Part shown: one piece after another, positions 1 to 8,774 of the stretch | Layout: each line of letters opens with the position of its first letter | How positions within the stretch are numbered: position 1 is the stretch's first letter | DNA from: an uncultured Thermoguttaceae bacterium | GTDB lineage: Bacteria; Planctomycetota; Planctomycetia; Pirellulales; Thermoguttaceae | Length of the DNA: 44,821 bases | NCBI GenBank assembly: GCA_938042245.1 | Contig: CALIRO010000076.1 | Coordinates: 1 to 44,821 of the forward strand | Direction: 5' to 3' | Program-made: the position numbers and the translations under genes | The notes under the pieces: model-generated | Database searches by the model: none | What the model saw: the letters and a program-made list of their open reading frames with translations, nothing else | What the model was told of the DNA's origin: nothing

Positions 1-479
1 TTCCGTCCATAGCCCTAACACATAGTGGCGCTGCCACCATGAGACTGCCTATATAGTGGCCAGCAATGGGAACCGATAGGCAAAGGAATGGATCAAATGT
101 TCATAAAACTCCTGTGATGTTCAGGATTTGCAGAGCTTCCAATAAAAGCCGGGGATAGAGTGTCGTCCGCCGTGCCAGTTGGAAGGCGGTGGGCAAGTTC
201 ATTATTTTTGGTAAGAGGCTCTTTCTTTATTGGAGGGGTTGGATTAGAACCTTTTTCTAGGGAAAATCCAGCCAAAAATCCATTCGGATTGATAGGCTAC
301 GGAGTGGTAAACCTATGGGAAGAATAGGTTCCATGTTTTCATGGGAGCCAGCGTTACAAGCAGAACCTAGGGGATTGGTAGGAGCCCCATTGGGGTATAT
401 TCCCTTGGAGAAGCAGTGTCTAATAATGTAGAATGTAGTTTTTAGGAAGCCATCGGGAGGTAGGAAAAGGAGAGTTTGA
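1..479. other. Left-edge non-coding region with candidate promoter
   Basis: No convincing gene was seen here. A small hairpin (GTGGC, 3-nt loop, GCCAC) lies at 25-37. A possible sigma70-type promoter for the downstream glycosyltransferase is TTGGAG at 405-410 and TAGAAT at 429-434, with an 18-bp spacer. This is a weak match at -35 and only a suggestion. A 60-codon minus-strand frame at 93-275 has no recognisable content and was not called. Confidence 0.35.
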
Positions 480-2801
480 TTGGGCGTAGGTTCAGATATG
501 CATTGGGGAGTTTCAGGAAGAGTGGGGGCGCAACGTCCGAGTAGTTATCCGCAGATTCGGCGGGTGGCGGTGATTGGGAATTATTTGCCTCGGCAGTGCG
601 GGATAGCGACGTTTACGACGGACCTTTGCGAGGCGTTGGCAGCCAAGTTTGAGACGGTGGATTGTTTTGCTATTCCGGTCAACGACCGGGAAGAGGGATA
701 TGATTACCCCCCAAGAGTGCGTTTTGAACTTTGGCAAAATGATATAACTTCTTATCGACGAGCGGCGGACTTCCTGAATATTACCGATGTGGACGTGGTC
801 TGTCTGCAACATGAATATGGGATATTTGGGGGATCAGCTGGCAGCTATATCCTGTCGCTGCTGCGGGAACTGCGCATGCCGGTGGTAACCACGTTGCACA
901 CGATTCTTTGCCACCCTTCGCCGGAACAGCGGGCGGTGTTGCAGGAGATTGCCCACCGTTCGGACTGTCTGGTTGTCATGAGCCGACGGGGTGCCGAATT
1001 CCTCCAACAGGTCTATCAGGTACCGCCGGAAAAGATCGAGTTTATTCCGCACGGGATTCCGGATGTACCGTTTGTAGATCCCAATTTTTATAAGGATCGG
1101 TTTGGGGTGGAGGGGCAGTTGGTGCTATTGACGTTTGGGCTTTTATCGAAGAACAAGGGGATTGAAACGGCCATTGAGGCGATGAAGACGATTCGGGCCA
1201 AATATCCGAACGTGGTCTATATAGTGTTGGGGGCGACGCATCCGCATGTTCGGCGGGCGGAGGGGGAGACGTATCGGCTTTCGTTACAGCGGTTGGCGCG
1301 GGCCTGTGGGGTAGAACGGGGCGTGATCTTTTATGATCGGTTTGTCAGCCTGGAGGAGTTGGTGGAGTTTATTGGGGCGGCTGACATTTATTTAACGCCG
1401 TATTGGAATCGAGAGCAGATTACTTCGGGTACGTTGGCCTATAGTTTGGGGGCGGGCAAGGCGATTATTTCGACACCGTACTGGTATGCCGAGGAGCTGT
1501 TGGCCGACGGTCGAGGAGTGCTGGTGCCTTTTGGGGATTCTCAGGCCATCGCCCAGCGGGTCATTGAACTGCTGGACAACGAAGTGGAACGCCATGCGAT
1601 GCGGAAACGGGCTTATCTGTATGGACGGGAGATGATTTGGCCGACGGTGGCAGCTCGGTATATGGAGACATTTGAGCGTGTTCGGCAGCAGCGGATGGAG
1701 CGTCCACGGCCGGTGTTTTTGGTCAAGGCGTTAGACCAACGGCCCATGGAGCTGCCGCCGTTGAATCTGAAGCATTTGCAACTTTTGACCGATGAGACAG
1801 GTATTTTGCAACATGCGGTCTTTACGGTTCCCAATTACAACGAGGGATATACGACCGATGACAATGCGCGGGCGTTGATCGTGGCGGTGCTGTTGGAGCA
1901 GGTGGGAGGGGAGACGCAGGAGTTGGCGGGTCGGTTGGCGGCCCGGTATTTGGCTTTCTTATGGCATGCCTTTTGCGCTGAGAGGGGCCGGTTCCGAAAC
2001 TTTTTGTCCTACCAACGTCAGTGGTTGGAGGAGGTGGGGTCGGAGGATGCGCATGGGCGGGCTTTGGCTGCCTGTGGTTTTTTGGTGGGGCGCTCGGAGC
2101 AGGTGGAACTTCGGTATTTAGCCAGTCGGCTGTTCGACCAGGCCTTGCCGGCCACCGAACGCTTTACCAGCCCACGGGCTTGGGCCTATACTTTATTAGG
2201 ATTGGATGGGTATTTGAAACGATTTTCGGGGGATCGAACGGCACAGATGTATCGGGAGATGCTGGCTGGTCGGCTGCTGGAACTTTATCGGCAGAGCCAT
2301 CAGCCGGACTGGCCCTGGTTTGAAGATCGGCTCACCTATTGCAACGCGCTGCTGCCCCATGCGCTGATGGTGGCCGGTGGGGGCATGGGAAAACAAGAAT
2401 ATTGGCAGACCGGTCTGGGGGCGTTGGAGTGGCTCATGGAGGTGCAACGGGCGGAGGAAAACCATTTTGTGCCCATCGGGTCCAACGGGTTTTATATTCG
2501 AGGGGGCCAGCGGGCTCGCTTCGACCAGCAGCCGATCGAAGCCCAAGCCACTGTTTCCGCTTGCTTGGCAGCGGAACGGCTTACCGGCAACGGGCGCTGG
2601 CGACGAGAAGCCGACATGGTCTTTGAATGGTTCCTGGGCAGAAACGACCTGAAACTAGCTCTTTATAATCCTACCACGGGGGGATGCTACGACGGCTTGC
2701 ATCCGGATCGGGTCAATCAGAACCAGGGGGCGGAGGCCACCCTGGCCTTCTTGCAGTCGCTGCTGGAGATTCGGTTGGTGGATGATGTATCTCCTTTGTA
2801 A
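480..2801 (+). CDS. GT4-like glycosyltransferase fused to a C-terminal helical domain
   Basis: This 773-residue protein has two parts. Residues about 27-405 form a GT-B, GT4-like glycosyltransferase: an N-terminal NYLPRQCGIATFT segment (34-46), HEYGIFGG (111-118), LTFGLLSKNKG (217-227), and a donor-side region around E312 (REQITSG). The second Glu of the usual EX7E motif is not obvious, because the position eight after E312 is Ala. Residues about 430-765 form a separate, probably all-helical domain with a TTDDNARA motif (458-465), reminiscent of (alpha/alpha)6 barrels but not assigned. The TTG start has AAGGAGA seven bases upstream; ATG at 498 is an alternative. The next gene is a GH130 phosphorylase with its own ribosome site 10 bases after the stop, so the two probably act on the same mannose-containing glycan. 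Donor and acceptor are unknown. Confidence 0.85.
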   Translation: MGVGSDMHWGVSGRVGAQRPSSYPQIRRVAVIGNYLPRQCGIATFTTDLCEALAAKFETVDCFAIPVNDREEGYDYPPRVRFELWQNDITSYRRAADFLNITDVDVVCLQHEYGIFGGSAGSYILSLLRELRMPVVTTLHTILCHPSPEQRAVLQEIAHRSDCLVVMSRRGAEFLQQVYQVPPEKIEFIPHGIPDVPFVDPNFYKDRFGVEGQLVLLTFGLLSKNKGIETAIEAMKTIRAKYPNVVYIVLGATHPHVRRAEGETYRLSLQRLARACGVERGVIFYDRFVSLEELVEFIGAADIYLTPYWNREQITSGTLAYSLGAGKAIISTPYWYAEELLADGRGVLVPFGDSQAIAQRVIELLDNEVERHAMRKRAYLYGREMIWPTVAARYMETFERVRQQRMERPRPVFLVKALDQRPMELPPLNLKHLQLLTDETGILQHAVFTVPNYNEGYTTDDNARALIVAVLLEQVGGETQELAGRLAARYLAFLWHAFCAERGRFRNFLSYQRQWLEEVGSEDAHGRALAACGFLVGRSEQVELRYLASRLFDQALPATERFTSPRAWAYTLLGLDGYLKRFSGDRTAQMYREMLAGRLLELYRQSHQPDWPWFEDRLTYCNALLPHALMVAGGGMGKQEYWQTGLGALEWLMEVQRAEENHFVPIGSNGFYIRGGQRARFDQQPIEAQATVSACLAAERLTGNGRWRREADMVFEWFLGRNDLKLALYNPTTGGCYDGLHPDRVNQNQGAEATLAFLQSLLEIRLVDDVSPL

Positions 2802-2826
2802 AAGGATGTACAGAAGGAGGGACTCT

Positions 2827-3873
2827 ATGGTTCCTATGCTCGCTTATCAAACTCCTATGCATTCTAGCTTGTTGCATCGGCATCGACGAAATCCCATTTT
2901 GACTGCTTCCGATTGGCCGTATCCGATTAACACCGTTTTTAATCCCGGTGCCACGCTGCTGCCGGATGGCACGACGCTGCTTTTATGTCGGGTGGAGGAT
3001 CGGCGGGGGCATTCCCATTTTTGCTTGGCCCGGTCGAAAAACGGCATCGACGGCTGGGAGATCGATCCGAAGCCCACCTTGCTTCCCGACCCCGAGCACC
3101 ATCCGGAAGAGCTTTGGGGGATTGAGGACCCCCGGATTACCTATGTGCCGGAGTTGGCTCGATATGTCATTGCCTATACCTCCTATTCTCGGGGCGGACC
3201 TGGGGTTTCGTTGGCCTTGACGGAGGACTTTCAGAGGTTTGAGCGGCTTGGGGTCGTGATGCCGCCGGAGGATAAAGATGCGGCGCTGTTGCCTCGGCGG
3301 ATTGGGGGGCATTGGGCGTTGATCCATCGGCCCACCACCGCCTTAGGATCGCATATTTGGATCTCGTATTCCCCGGATCTGCGTCATTGGGGCAGTCATA
3401 AGCTGATTCTGGAAGCCCGGCGTGGAGCCTGGTGGGATGCCAATAAGATTGGGCTCTCCCCACCGCCGATCGAAACGCCGGAAGGGTGGTTGATCATCTA
3501 CCATGGTGTTCGTCAGACGGCCTCTGGGTGCATCTACCGGCTGGGCTTGGCGTTGTTTGACCTGGAAACCCCAGAACGCTGCCTCCGACGCAGCCAAACA
3601 TGGATCTTCGGTCCCGAAGCCCCCTATGAACGGGAAGGCGACGTCAATAACGTGGTCTTTCCCTGTGGATACACCATCGGGCCGGATGGGGACACCGTGT
3701 ATTTGTACTACGGCTGTGCGGATACATGCATTTCGCTGGCCACGTGCAGCATCCGGGCCTTATTAGATTGGCTGCGGGAAGACGGCCGAGCCGTCCACCC
3801 GAGCTTCCGAAACGCCCTTTTGGAAAAAGAGCACTCTGTGGAAGCGCCGGAGGAGCAATCGCTGGAAGTCTAG
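2827..3873 (+). CDS. GH130-family beta-mannoside phosphorylase-like protein
   Basis: This 348-residue protein is a five-bladed beta-propeller of the GH130/DUF377 type. Family enzymes phosphorolyse or hydrolyse beta-mannosides such as mannosyl-glucose or beta-1,2-mannobiose. Visible family features are VFNPGAT (37-43), RVEDRRGHS (55-63) and WGIEDPR (97-103), with D101 matching the conserved catalytic-acid Asp. YHGVR and the YYGCAD segment near the C-terminus also fit. The start is ATG at 2827, six bases after AGAAGGAGG at 2811-2819; a longer frame from 2782 overlaps the previous stop and lacks a site. It forms a tight pair with the glycosyltransferase before it, which suggests turnover or synthesis of a mannoside. 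No signal peptide is seen, so it is probably cytoplasmic. The stop codon lies inside a 35-bp direct repeat that recurs 73 bp downstream. Confidence 0.87.
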   Translation: MVPMLAYQTPMHSSLLHRHRRNPILTASDWPYPINTVFNPGATLLPDGTTLLLCRVEDRRGHSHFCLARSKNGIDGWEIDPKPTLLPDPEHHPEELWGIEDPRITYVPELARYVIAYTSYSRGGPGVSLALTEDFQRFERLGVVMPPEDKDAALLPRRIGGHWALIHRPTTALGSHIWISYSPDLRHWGSHKLILEARRGAWWDANKIGLSPPPIETPEGWLIIYHGVRQTASGCIYRLGLALFDLETPERCLRRSQTWIFGPEAPYEREGDVNNVVFPCGYTIGPDGDTVYLYYGCADTCISLATCSIRALLDWLREDGRAVHPSFRNALLEKEHSVEAPEEQSLEV

Positions 3874-3959
3874 GGTGCTTTTGGCCGGCCCGAAAGCGGA
3901 ATCCGGGCTTTGATTCGGGGCCGGGGAGCAATCGCGGGAAGTCTAGGGTGTTTTTGGCC
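3852..3959. repeat. 35-bp direct repeat pair spanning the GH130 stop codon
   Basis: Copies lie at 3852-3886 and 3925-3959 (period 73 bp) and match at 33 of 35 positions. The first copy includes the last six sense codons and the TAG of the GH130 gene. The interval looks like a local tandem duplication in which only the repeat arms stay alike. Confidence 0.8.
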
Positions 3960-4167
3960 CGAGAAGGAATCTTTAGGGGGAATGGGCTAAGGGATTTTTT
4001 ACTAGCAATGCTAGCAGCAAGAGGGGTGAAAATTATCTATTTTATGTAGATTACTATTATCCGTCCTCTTAGGGAGGAGCTTTTTGGTTAGCCAACTGGG
4101 GTGCCAGAGGAAGGAAAAAAATCTGACCGGTTGGCCTTTCTGCTTTTTCTTACTCCCCAGGCTTGGA

Positions 4168-4196
4168 TTGACGCCACTAGCTGGGTGGGTTACAAT
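4168..4196 (+). promoter_or_regulatory. Candidate sigma70-type promoter upstream of ispE
   Basis: TTGACG at 4168-4173 and TACAAT at 4191-4196 are separated by 17 bp, about 100 bp before the ispE start. The rest of 3960-4296 holds no gene I can support; a 70-codon frame at 4084-4296 has no recognisable content. Confidence 0.55.
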
Positions 4197-4296
4197 CAGA
4201 TACGTGCGGAAGGCATGGGAGGAATCTTTTCTGGCTGTGCTGTATTCAAGTTTACAGGTTGGCCTGAGGGAGGGTTGGGGAGGGGACGAAGACTGA

Positions 4297-5205
4297 ATGT
4301 ACGTCCATCAAAATGCCGAGGGGGTGGTTGTCCAGGCGCCGGCGAAATTGAATCTGTTCTTGGAGATCCTGGGCAAACGGCCTGATGGGTATCATGAGAT
4401 CGAAACCCTCATGGTACCGATCAGTTGGTATGATACGGTGTTGTTTCATCCGGAGCCGAGCGGCCAGATCCGTTTCCGCTGTAAGTTGCTTGTCCCTTCC
4501 CAGCCCCCTGTGTCGGCCCAAAGCCCCTGGGTACCGGAAGGCAGGGACAATTTAGTAGTGCAAGCGGTGGAGTTGCTCAGGCAGGCGGCGGGAGTGCGTC
4601 AAGGGGCGCAGATTGAATTGGTAAAAAGGATTCCACCTGGAGCTGGCCTTGGAGGCGGCTCCAGTGATGCGGCAGCCGCTCTGGTGGGTGCCAACCTCGG
4701 CTGGAAGCTCTATTGGCCGCCGGCCGCGCTGCTGCCTCTGGCTAGCCGGTTAGGAAGCGATGTGCCGTTTTTCCTGGCAGGTGGGCCGGCCATTTGCCGA
4801 GGCCGAGGCGAAATCGTTCAGCCTCTCTGGCCAGTGGGGAGCTGGCATTTTGTGGTCGTCCATCCTCCGGCTGGTTTATCCACCGCCGAAGTATATCGCC
4901 ACTGTGAAGTTCCTAACCGTCCCCGTTCCATCGAGGCAATTCAAGGGGCCTGGCAACAAGGCGATAAGGCTGCCTTAGGCAACCTGTTATGGAACCGGTT
5001 GGAGCCGATCGCTGAAAAATTGTGCCCCTGGATTGCTCGGCTGCGAGCCCAATTGGCCCATCAGGAGGTGCTCGGCCATCAGCTTACCGGAAGCGGGACG
5101 GGATATTTTGCCCTTTGCCGACATGCCCGCCAGGCCCGGCGGGTTGCCCAACGACTACATGCCACCGGTCTTGGGACCGTAGTGGCCGTTCATAGCTGCC
5201 GATGA
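4297..5205 (+). CDS. ispE: 4-diphosphocytidyl-2-C-methyl-D-erythritol kinase IspE
   Basis: IspE phosphorylates 4-diphosphocytidyl-methylerythritol in the MEP route to isoprenoids and is a cytoplasmic GHMP kinase. The 302-residue length is normal. The N-terminal motif PAKLNLFL (15-22) followed by GKRPDGYHE is diagnostic. The glycine-rich ATP loop [18 protein letters not shown] (111-128) carries the catalytic Asp D124. The C-terminal GHMP motif [11 protein letters not shown] is present near the end. ATG at 4297 follows a GGGAGGGG stretch about 13 bases upstream. The stop overlaps an ATGA, but the next gene most likely starts at 5235 behind its own ribosome site. The ispE-spoVG pairing is a common bacterial arrangement. 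Confidence 0.96.
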   Translation: MYVHQNAEGVVVQAPAKLNLFLEILGKRPDGYHEIETLMVPISWYDTVLFHPEPSGQIRFRCKLLVPSQPPVSAQSPWVPEGRDNLVVQAVELLRQAAGVRQGAQIELVKRIPPGAGLGGGSSDAAAALVGANLGWKLYWPPAALLPLASRLGSDVPFFLAGGPAICRGRGEIVQPLWPVGSWHFVVVHPPAGLSTAEVYRHCEVPNRPRSIEAIQGAWQQGDKAALGNLLWNRLEPIAEKLCPWIARLRAQLAHQEVLGHQLTGSGTGYFALCRHARQARRVAQRLHATGLGTVVAVHSCR

Positions 5206-5234
5206 ACCCCCTGGAATCAGGAAGGAGAACGGCC

Positions 5235-5840
5235 ATGGAGATTACCGAAGTCCGCATCAAACTCATGGAGGACCCGGGCGAGCGCTTGAAAGCCTTCTGC
5301 TCGATCACCTTCGACCATTGCTTTGTCGTCCGGGATCTAAAGATCATCGAAGGCGCCCATGGCCCGTTTGTGGCCATGCCAAGCCGCAAACTCACCGCCC
5401 ATTGCCCTAAGTGCCGAACTAAAAATCATTTACGGGCACAATATTGCAATCAATGCGGTCGTCGGCTCGATCCGCCACCTGCGCCGAAAGACGCCGAGGG
5501 CCGATTGAAACTCTATGCCGACATCGCCCATCCGATCAATTCCGCTTGTCGAGAAATGATCCAAAAAAGGGTCCTAGCTGCCTTTGAAGAAGAAAAGGCA
5601 CGCTCCAAACTTCCCGGATATGTACCCAGTTATAGTGATTTCGATGAAGCGGAGTACGAAGACTATATCCCCTCCAGCCGTCAGCCCGCTGCGGAAGCTC
5701 CTCCCCCACCACCCCAGCAACCCCCTGCTGTGCAAGGACCGGAAAAACCCCACGGACCCCATAAACTCCCAGCCCAACAGCCCCACAGCCAACCTGGTTC
5801 CTCCCAACAGGAAGGTTTTGGTGCAGGAATTTTTGAATAG
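5235..5840 (+). CDS. spoVG: SpoVG-family protein with inserted zinc ribbon and Pro-rich tail
   Basis: SpoVG proteins are small nucleic-acid-binding regulators, about 85-97 residues in Bacillus and relatives. Here the protein has 201 residues. The first half of the fold is residues 1-51 ([38 protein letters not shown]). It is split by a CxxC-x10-CxxC zinc ribbon (C57, C60, C71, C74). The fold then resumes at [15 protein letters not shown] (95-109). A Pro- and Gln-rich tail, probably disordered, occupies about 130-201. The start was chosen at 5235 because AAGGAGA lies six bases upstream; ATG at 5202 overlaps the ispE stop but lacks a site. The role in this organism is unknown. Confidence 0.9.
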   Translation: MEITEVRIKLMEDPGERLKAFCSITFDHCFVVRDLKIIEGAHGPFVAMPSRKLTAHCPKCRTKNHLRAQYCNQCGRRLDPPPAPKDAEGRLKLYADIAHPINSACREMIQKRVLAAFEEEKARSKLPGYVPSYSDFDEAEYEDYIPSSRQPAAEAPPPPPQQPPAVQGPEKPHGPHKLPAQQPHSQPGSSQQEGFGAGIFE

Positions 5841-5982
5841 TCTTTTGCCTCCCCCTTCTCCCCATCCAGGAAGCGCTTGCCGGGAAGGGAGCTTTTGTTA
5901 ATTAGTCGGCAGGGGCAACTTTCTCCCAGGACGAATCTGGCGGATATGCGGATTACGATCTGAAAATTCACGGAGCTTCGGT

Positions 5983-6759
5983 ATGCCTTTCGTGCTGAAT
6001 GTTTATGCCTTACCGAGTCTAGTAACAGACCAGGAATTGATTGATGGAACCGCCGTGGTAGTGGATGTGCTTCGGGCCAGTACGACGATTACCTATGCGT
6101 TGTCGGCCGGCGCCAGGGAGGTGATTATATGTACAGATATCCATGAGGCCCGGCGAATCGCCTCCACCTTGCCCGCCAAACATGTCCTCCTGGCCGGAGA
6201 ACGAGATGGTAGGCCCATCGAGGGATTTGACCTGGGCAATTCCCCCAGAGAATACATCCCTGAAAAAGTTGCCGGTCGCACCATCGTCTTTACCACCAGT
6301 CATGGAACCCAGGCGTTGGCCAAGGTCCGATCGGCCCGACAAATATTCGTCGGCGCGTTGGTGAACGCCCAGGCACTGTGCGAGCAGCTAGCCGGCGAAC
6401 AGTCCATCCATATTGTTTGTGCTGGCACCCGGGGGCAAATCAGCCGGGACGATGTGTTGGCCGCCGGCCTTTTGGTCGAACGGCTCCAACGCTCCAGCGG
6501 CGACGCCTACACCTTGAACGCCCAGGCCATTACCGCCCGCGAAAACTGGCGATCCAGTTTTGCCGTCCCCTTTGCCGTCGATGCCGAGCCGATCCCCCTG
6601 GATCATCTCCTCGCTGCGCTTCGCCAAAGTCTGGCCGGGCAACATCTGATCGGCCTCGGCTATGAAGAAGACATCGTGGCTGCCGCCCAACTGGATCGGC
6701 TAGACTGTGTGCCCCGAATGGACCCGGCGACCATGCGAATTACCGCCGATCTGGAATGA
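5983..6759 (+). CDS. comB: ComB-like 2-phosphosulfolactate phosphatase
   Basis: ComB removes phosphate from 2-phosphosulfolactate; in methanogens this is a step of coenzyme M synthesis. Many bacteria carry homologues whose use is less clear. The 258-residue protein shows the family hallmarks: an Asp-rich strand VVVDVLRASTT (26-36), GERDG, FDLGNSPREY (about 83-92), TTSHGTQAL and VCAGTRG. GGAG seven bases before the ATG supports the start. It stands alone on the plus strand after spoVG and converges with proS; no comA or comC homologue is nearby, so the pathway cannot be inferred from neighbours. Confidence 0.9.
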   Translation: MPFVLNVYALPSLVTDQELIDGTAVVVDVLRASTTITYALSAGAREVIICTDIHEARRIASTLPAKHVLLAGERDGRPIEGFDLGNSPREYIPEKVAGRTIVFTTSHGTQALAKVRSARQIFVGALVNAQALCEQLAGEQSIHIVCAGTRGQISRDDVLAAGLLVERLQRSSGDAYTLNAQAITARENWRSSFAVPFAVDAEPIPLDHLLAALRQSLAGQHLIGLGYEEDIVAAAQLDRLDCVPRMDPATMRITADLE

Positions 6760-7099
6760 AGCCGATCTCTGAAGACTCTTTGCCTGGGGGATCCTCGAGG
6801 AGCACCGTTTGCCAATTTGGCCCCTGCCTCGGAGAGGCAATGCCCTAACGGCTTATAAATATTGGCGTTAAGAAATTATATGAATAAATGTAATCTTCTG
6901 CGAAACTGCGCAAACCAAAACCAGCGTCGAAAAAATGATAAAACCTGGACAACCCCCCTTCATTGGAAGAATCAGGACTCTTCGTTCGGTGTCGGAAGGG
7001 CAGGTTGCAAGCCCATTTCAAAACAATCTTAATCCTCCACGAAAGCCGAGAAATTGACAGGGGCGGGACCCCCTGGGATTTTCCTTTTTGGATGGGCCT
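6760..7099. other. Convergent intergenic region comB/proS
   Basis: This is a 340-bp gap between converging genes, with an AT-rich patch at about 6850-6900. No hairpin followed by a T-tract strong enough to call a terminator was found, and no gene. Confidence 0.4.
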
Positions 7100-8620
7100 T
7101 TAATAGGCTTTGGCAAACACGGCGCGACGTTGGCTCGGAAGGCCGGTAAACAGACATCGCCCCGGTTCCTCCTCCGCTTCCAACGGGATGCATCGGACGG
7201 TTACTTTGAGTGGGGCCAATTTTTCTTGGACTTCGGGCACATCGGCAAAATGGCACAAGGCCACCCCGCCATGGATTTCCGGTTTTTCTTCGTTTTTGGG
7301 CGTAAAGAATGCCTGGAAATCTTCCCACCGGTCGATCTTGACCGTTACCGACTCTCGAAATTGCAAGGCACGTTGGAACAGCTTTTGTTGGATTTCGGCT
7401 AGCAAGGAGGAGACGTTGGACACGAATTCGGCTTGGGGGATAAAATGTTTTTGCCTAGGCGGCTGGTCCCGCCGACCCATACAGACCACATTGTTCTCCA
7501 AATCCTTCGGCCCCAGCTCGACCCGGATGGGTACCCCTTTTTTAATGTATTCCCAGAGTTTTTCGCCGCCTCGAATGTCTCGTTGGTCCACACGCACCCG
7601 GATCGGTTGACCATCGTACTGCTGGGCTTCCAGTTGCTGGCGGAGGCGCTGGCAGGCTTCCAGCACCCGGCTTCGATCGGCCTCTGTGCGCCAGATCGGC
7701 AAAATCACCACATGCACCGGCGCCAGCCGGGGCGGCAGCACCAGCCCGTTGTCGTCCCCGTGGGTCATGATTAAAGCCCCGATCAACCGGGTCGATACCC
7801 CCCAGGACGTTGTCCATGCATACACCTCTCGGCCCGAAGCATCTTGGAACTTGATATTTTGCGCTTTGGCGAAGTTCTGCCCCAGAAAATGCGAGGTGCC
7901 TGCCTGCAACGCCTTCCGATCCTGCATGATCGCCTCGATAGAGAAGGTCCTCTCTGCCCCAGGGAACCGTTCCGCCGTGGGTTTTTCCCCTTTAATGACC
8001 GGCATCGCCATATACTGCTCGGCAAACTCGGCATACAGATCCAGCATCCGAAGGGCTTCGGCCATCGCTTCTTCCGAAGTGGCATGCACTGTATGCCCCT
8101 CCTGCCACAAAAACTCGGTGGTCCGGAGAAACATCCGGGTTCGCATCTCCCAGCGCACCACGTTGGCCCATTGGTTGATCAGGATCGGCAGATCCCGATA
8201 CGACTGCACCCACCGGGCAAACGTCGCGCCAATGATCGTTTCGCTGGTAGGCCGAACCACCAACGGCTCTTCCAATTCGCCCACAGGGCGCAATTTCCCG
8301 TCCGGCCCCGCTTCCAACCGATGGTGGGTTACCACCGCACATTCCTTGGCAAATCCTTCGACATGCTCGGCTTCCTTCTGCAGAAAACTCAGCGGGATAA
8401 ACAGCGGAAAATACGCGTTCTCATGACCGGTCTCTTTAAACTTTCGATCCAGCACCCGCTGGATGTTTTCCCAGATCGCATAGCCCCACGGCTTAATCAC
8501 CATACAGCCGCGCACATCGGACGGTTCGGCCAAATCGGCCGCCCGAATCACCTGCTGATACCACTCCGGATAGTCTTCTTGCCGAGTGGGACGAATGGCA
8601 GTCTCCATGGCTTCGGCCAT
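7100..8620 (-). CDS. proS: Proline--tRNA ligase, archaeal/eukaryotic-like type
   Basis: ProRS charges tRNA-Pro with proline in the cytoplasm. The 506-residue protein has class II motifs: the motif 1 region around VRGCMVIKPWGYAIWE, motif 2 RWEMRTRMFLRTTEFLWQEGHT, and motif 3 as the GVSTRLIGALIMTHGDD segment. A long anticodon-binding domain follows. It lacks the INS editing domain of typical bacterial ProRS and ends in the FAKAY C-terminus seen in the shorter type, so it belongs to the archaeal/eukaryotic-like class found in some bacteria. The start ATG at 8620 has AGGAGGAG ten bases upstream on the minus strand. It probably follows the secreted-protein gene 8775-10673 on the same strand, with a 154-bp gap. 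Confidence 0.95.
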   Translation of the reverse strand: MAEAMETAIRPTRQEDYPEWYQQVIRAADLAEPSDVRGCMVIKPWGYAIWENIQRVLDRKFKETGHENAYFPLFIPLSFLQKEAEHVEGFAKECAVVTHHRLEAGPDGKLRPVGELEEPLVVRPTSETIIGATFARWVQSYRDLPILINQWANVVRWEMRTRMFLRTTEFLWQEGHTVHATSEEAMAEALRMLDLYAEFAEQYMAMPVIKGEKPTAERFPGAERTFSIEAIMQDRKALQAGTSHFLGQNFAKAQNIKFQDASGREVYAWTTSWGVSTRLIGALIMTHGDDNGLVLPPRLAPVHVVILPIWRTEADRSRVLEACQRLRQQLEAQQYDGQPIRVRVDQRDIRGGEKLWEYIKKGVPIRVELGPKDLENNVVCMGRRDQPPRQKHFIPQAEFVSNVSSLLAEIQQKLFQRALQFRESVTVKIDRWEDFQAFFTPKNEEKPEIHGGVALCHFADVPEVQEKLAPLKVTVRCIPLEAEEEPGRCLFTGLPSQRRAVFAKAY

Positions 8621-8774
8621 AGTCGATCGACTCCTCCTGGTGAAGGAAATATCCCGTGATCAGCTTTATATTATCCCTAAAGACAGTACCGACCAGAGGG
8701 CTCAAAGAGGCTCTCCGCCTCATCAGCCGGTTCAGCAGGAACCAGCTCAGCTAGCCGAAAGATACACGAATCGG

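Noticed and set aside
93..275. 60-codon minus-strand gene
   Set aside because: No ribosome site and no family content in a non-coding edge region.
4084..4296. Small gene upstream of ispE
   Set aside because: The frame overlaps the likely ispE promoter and has no recognisable protein pattern.
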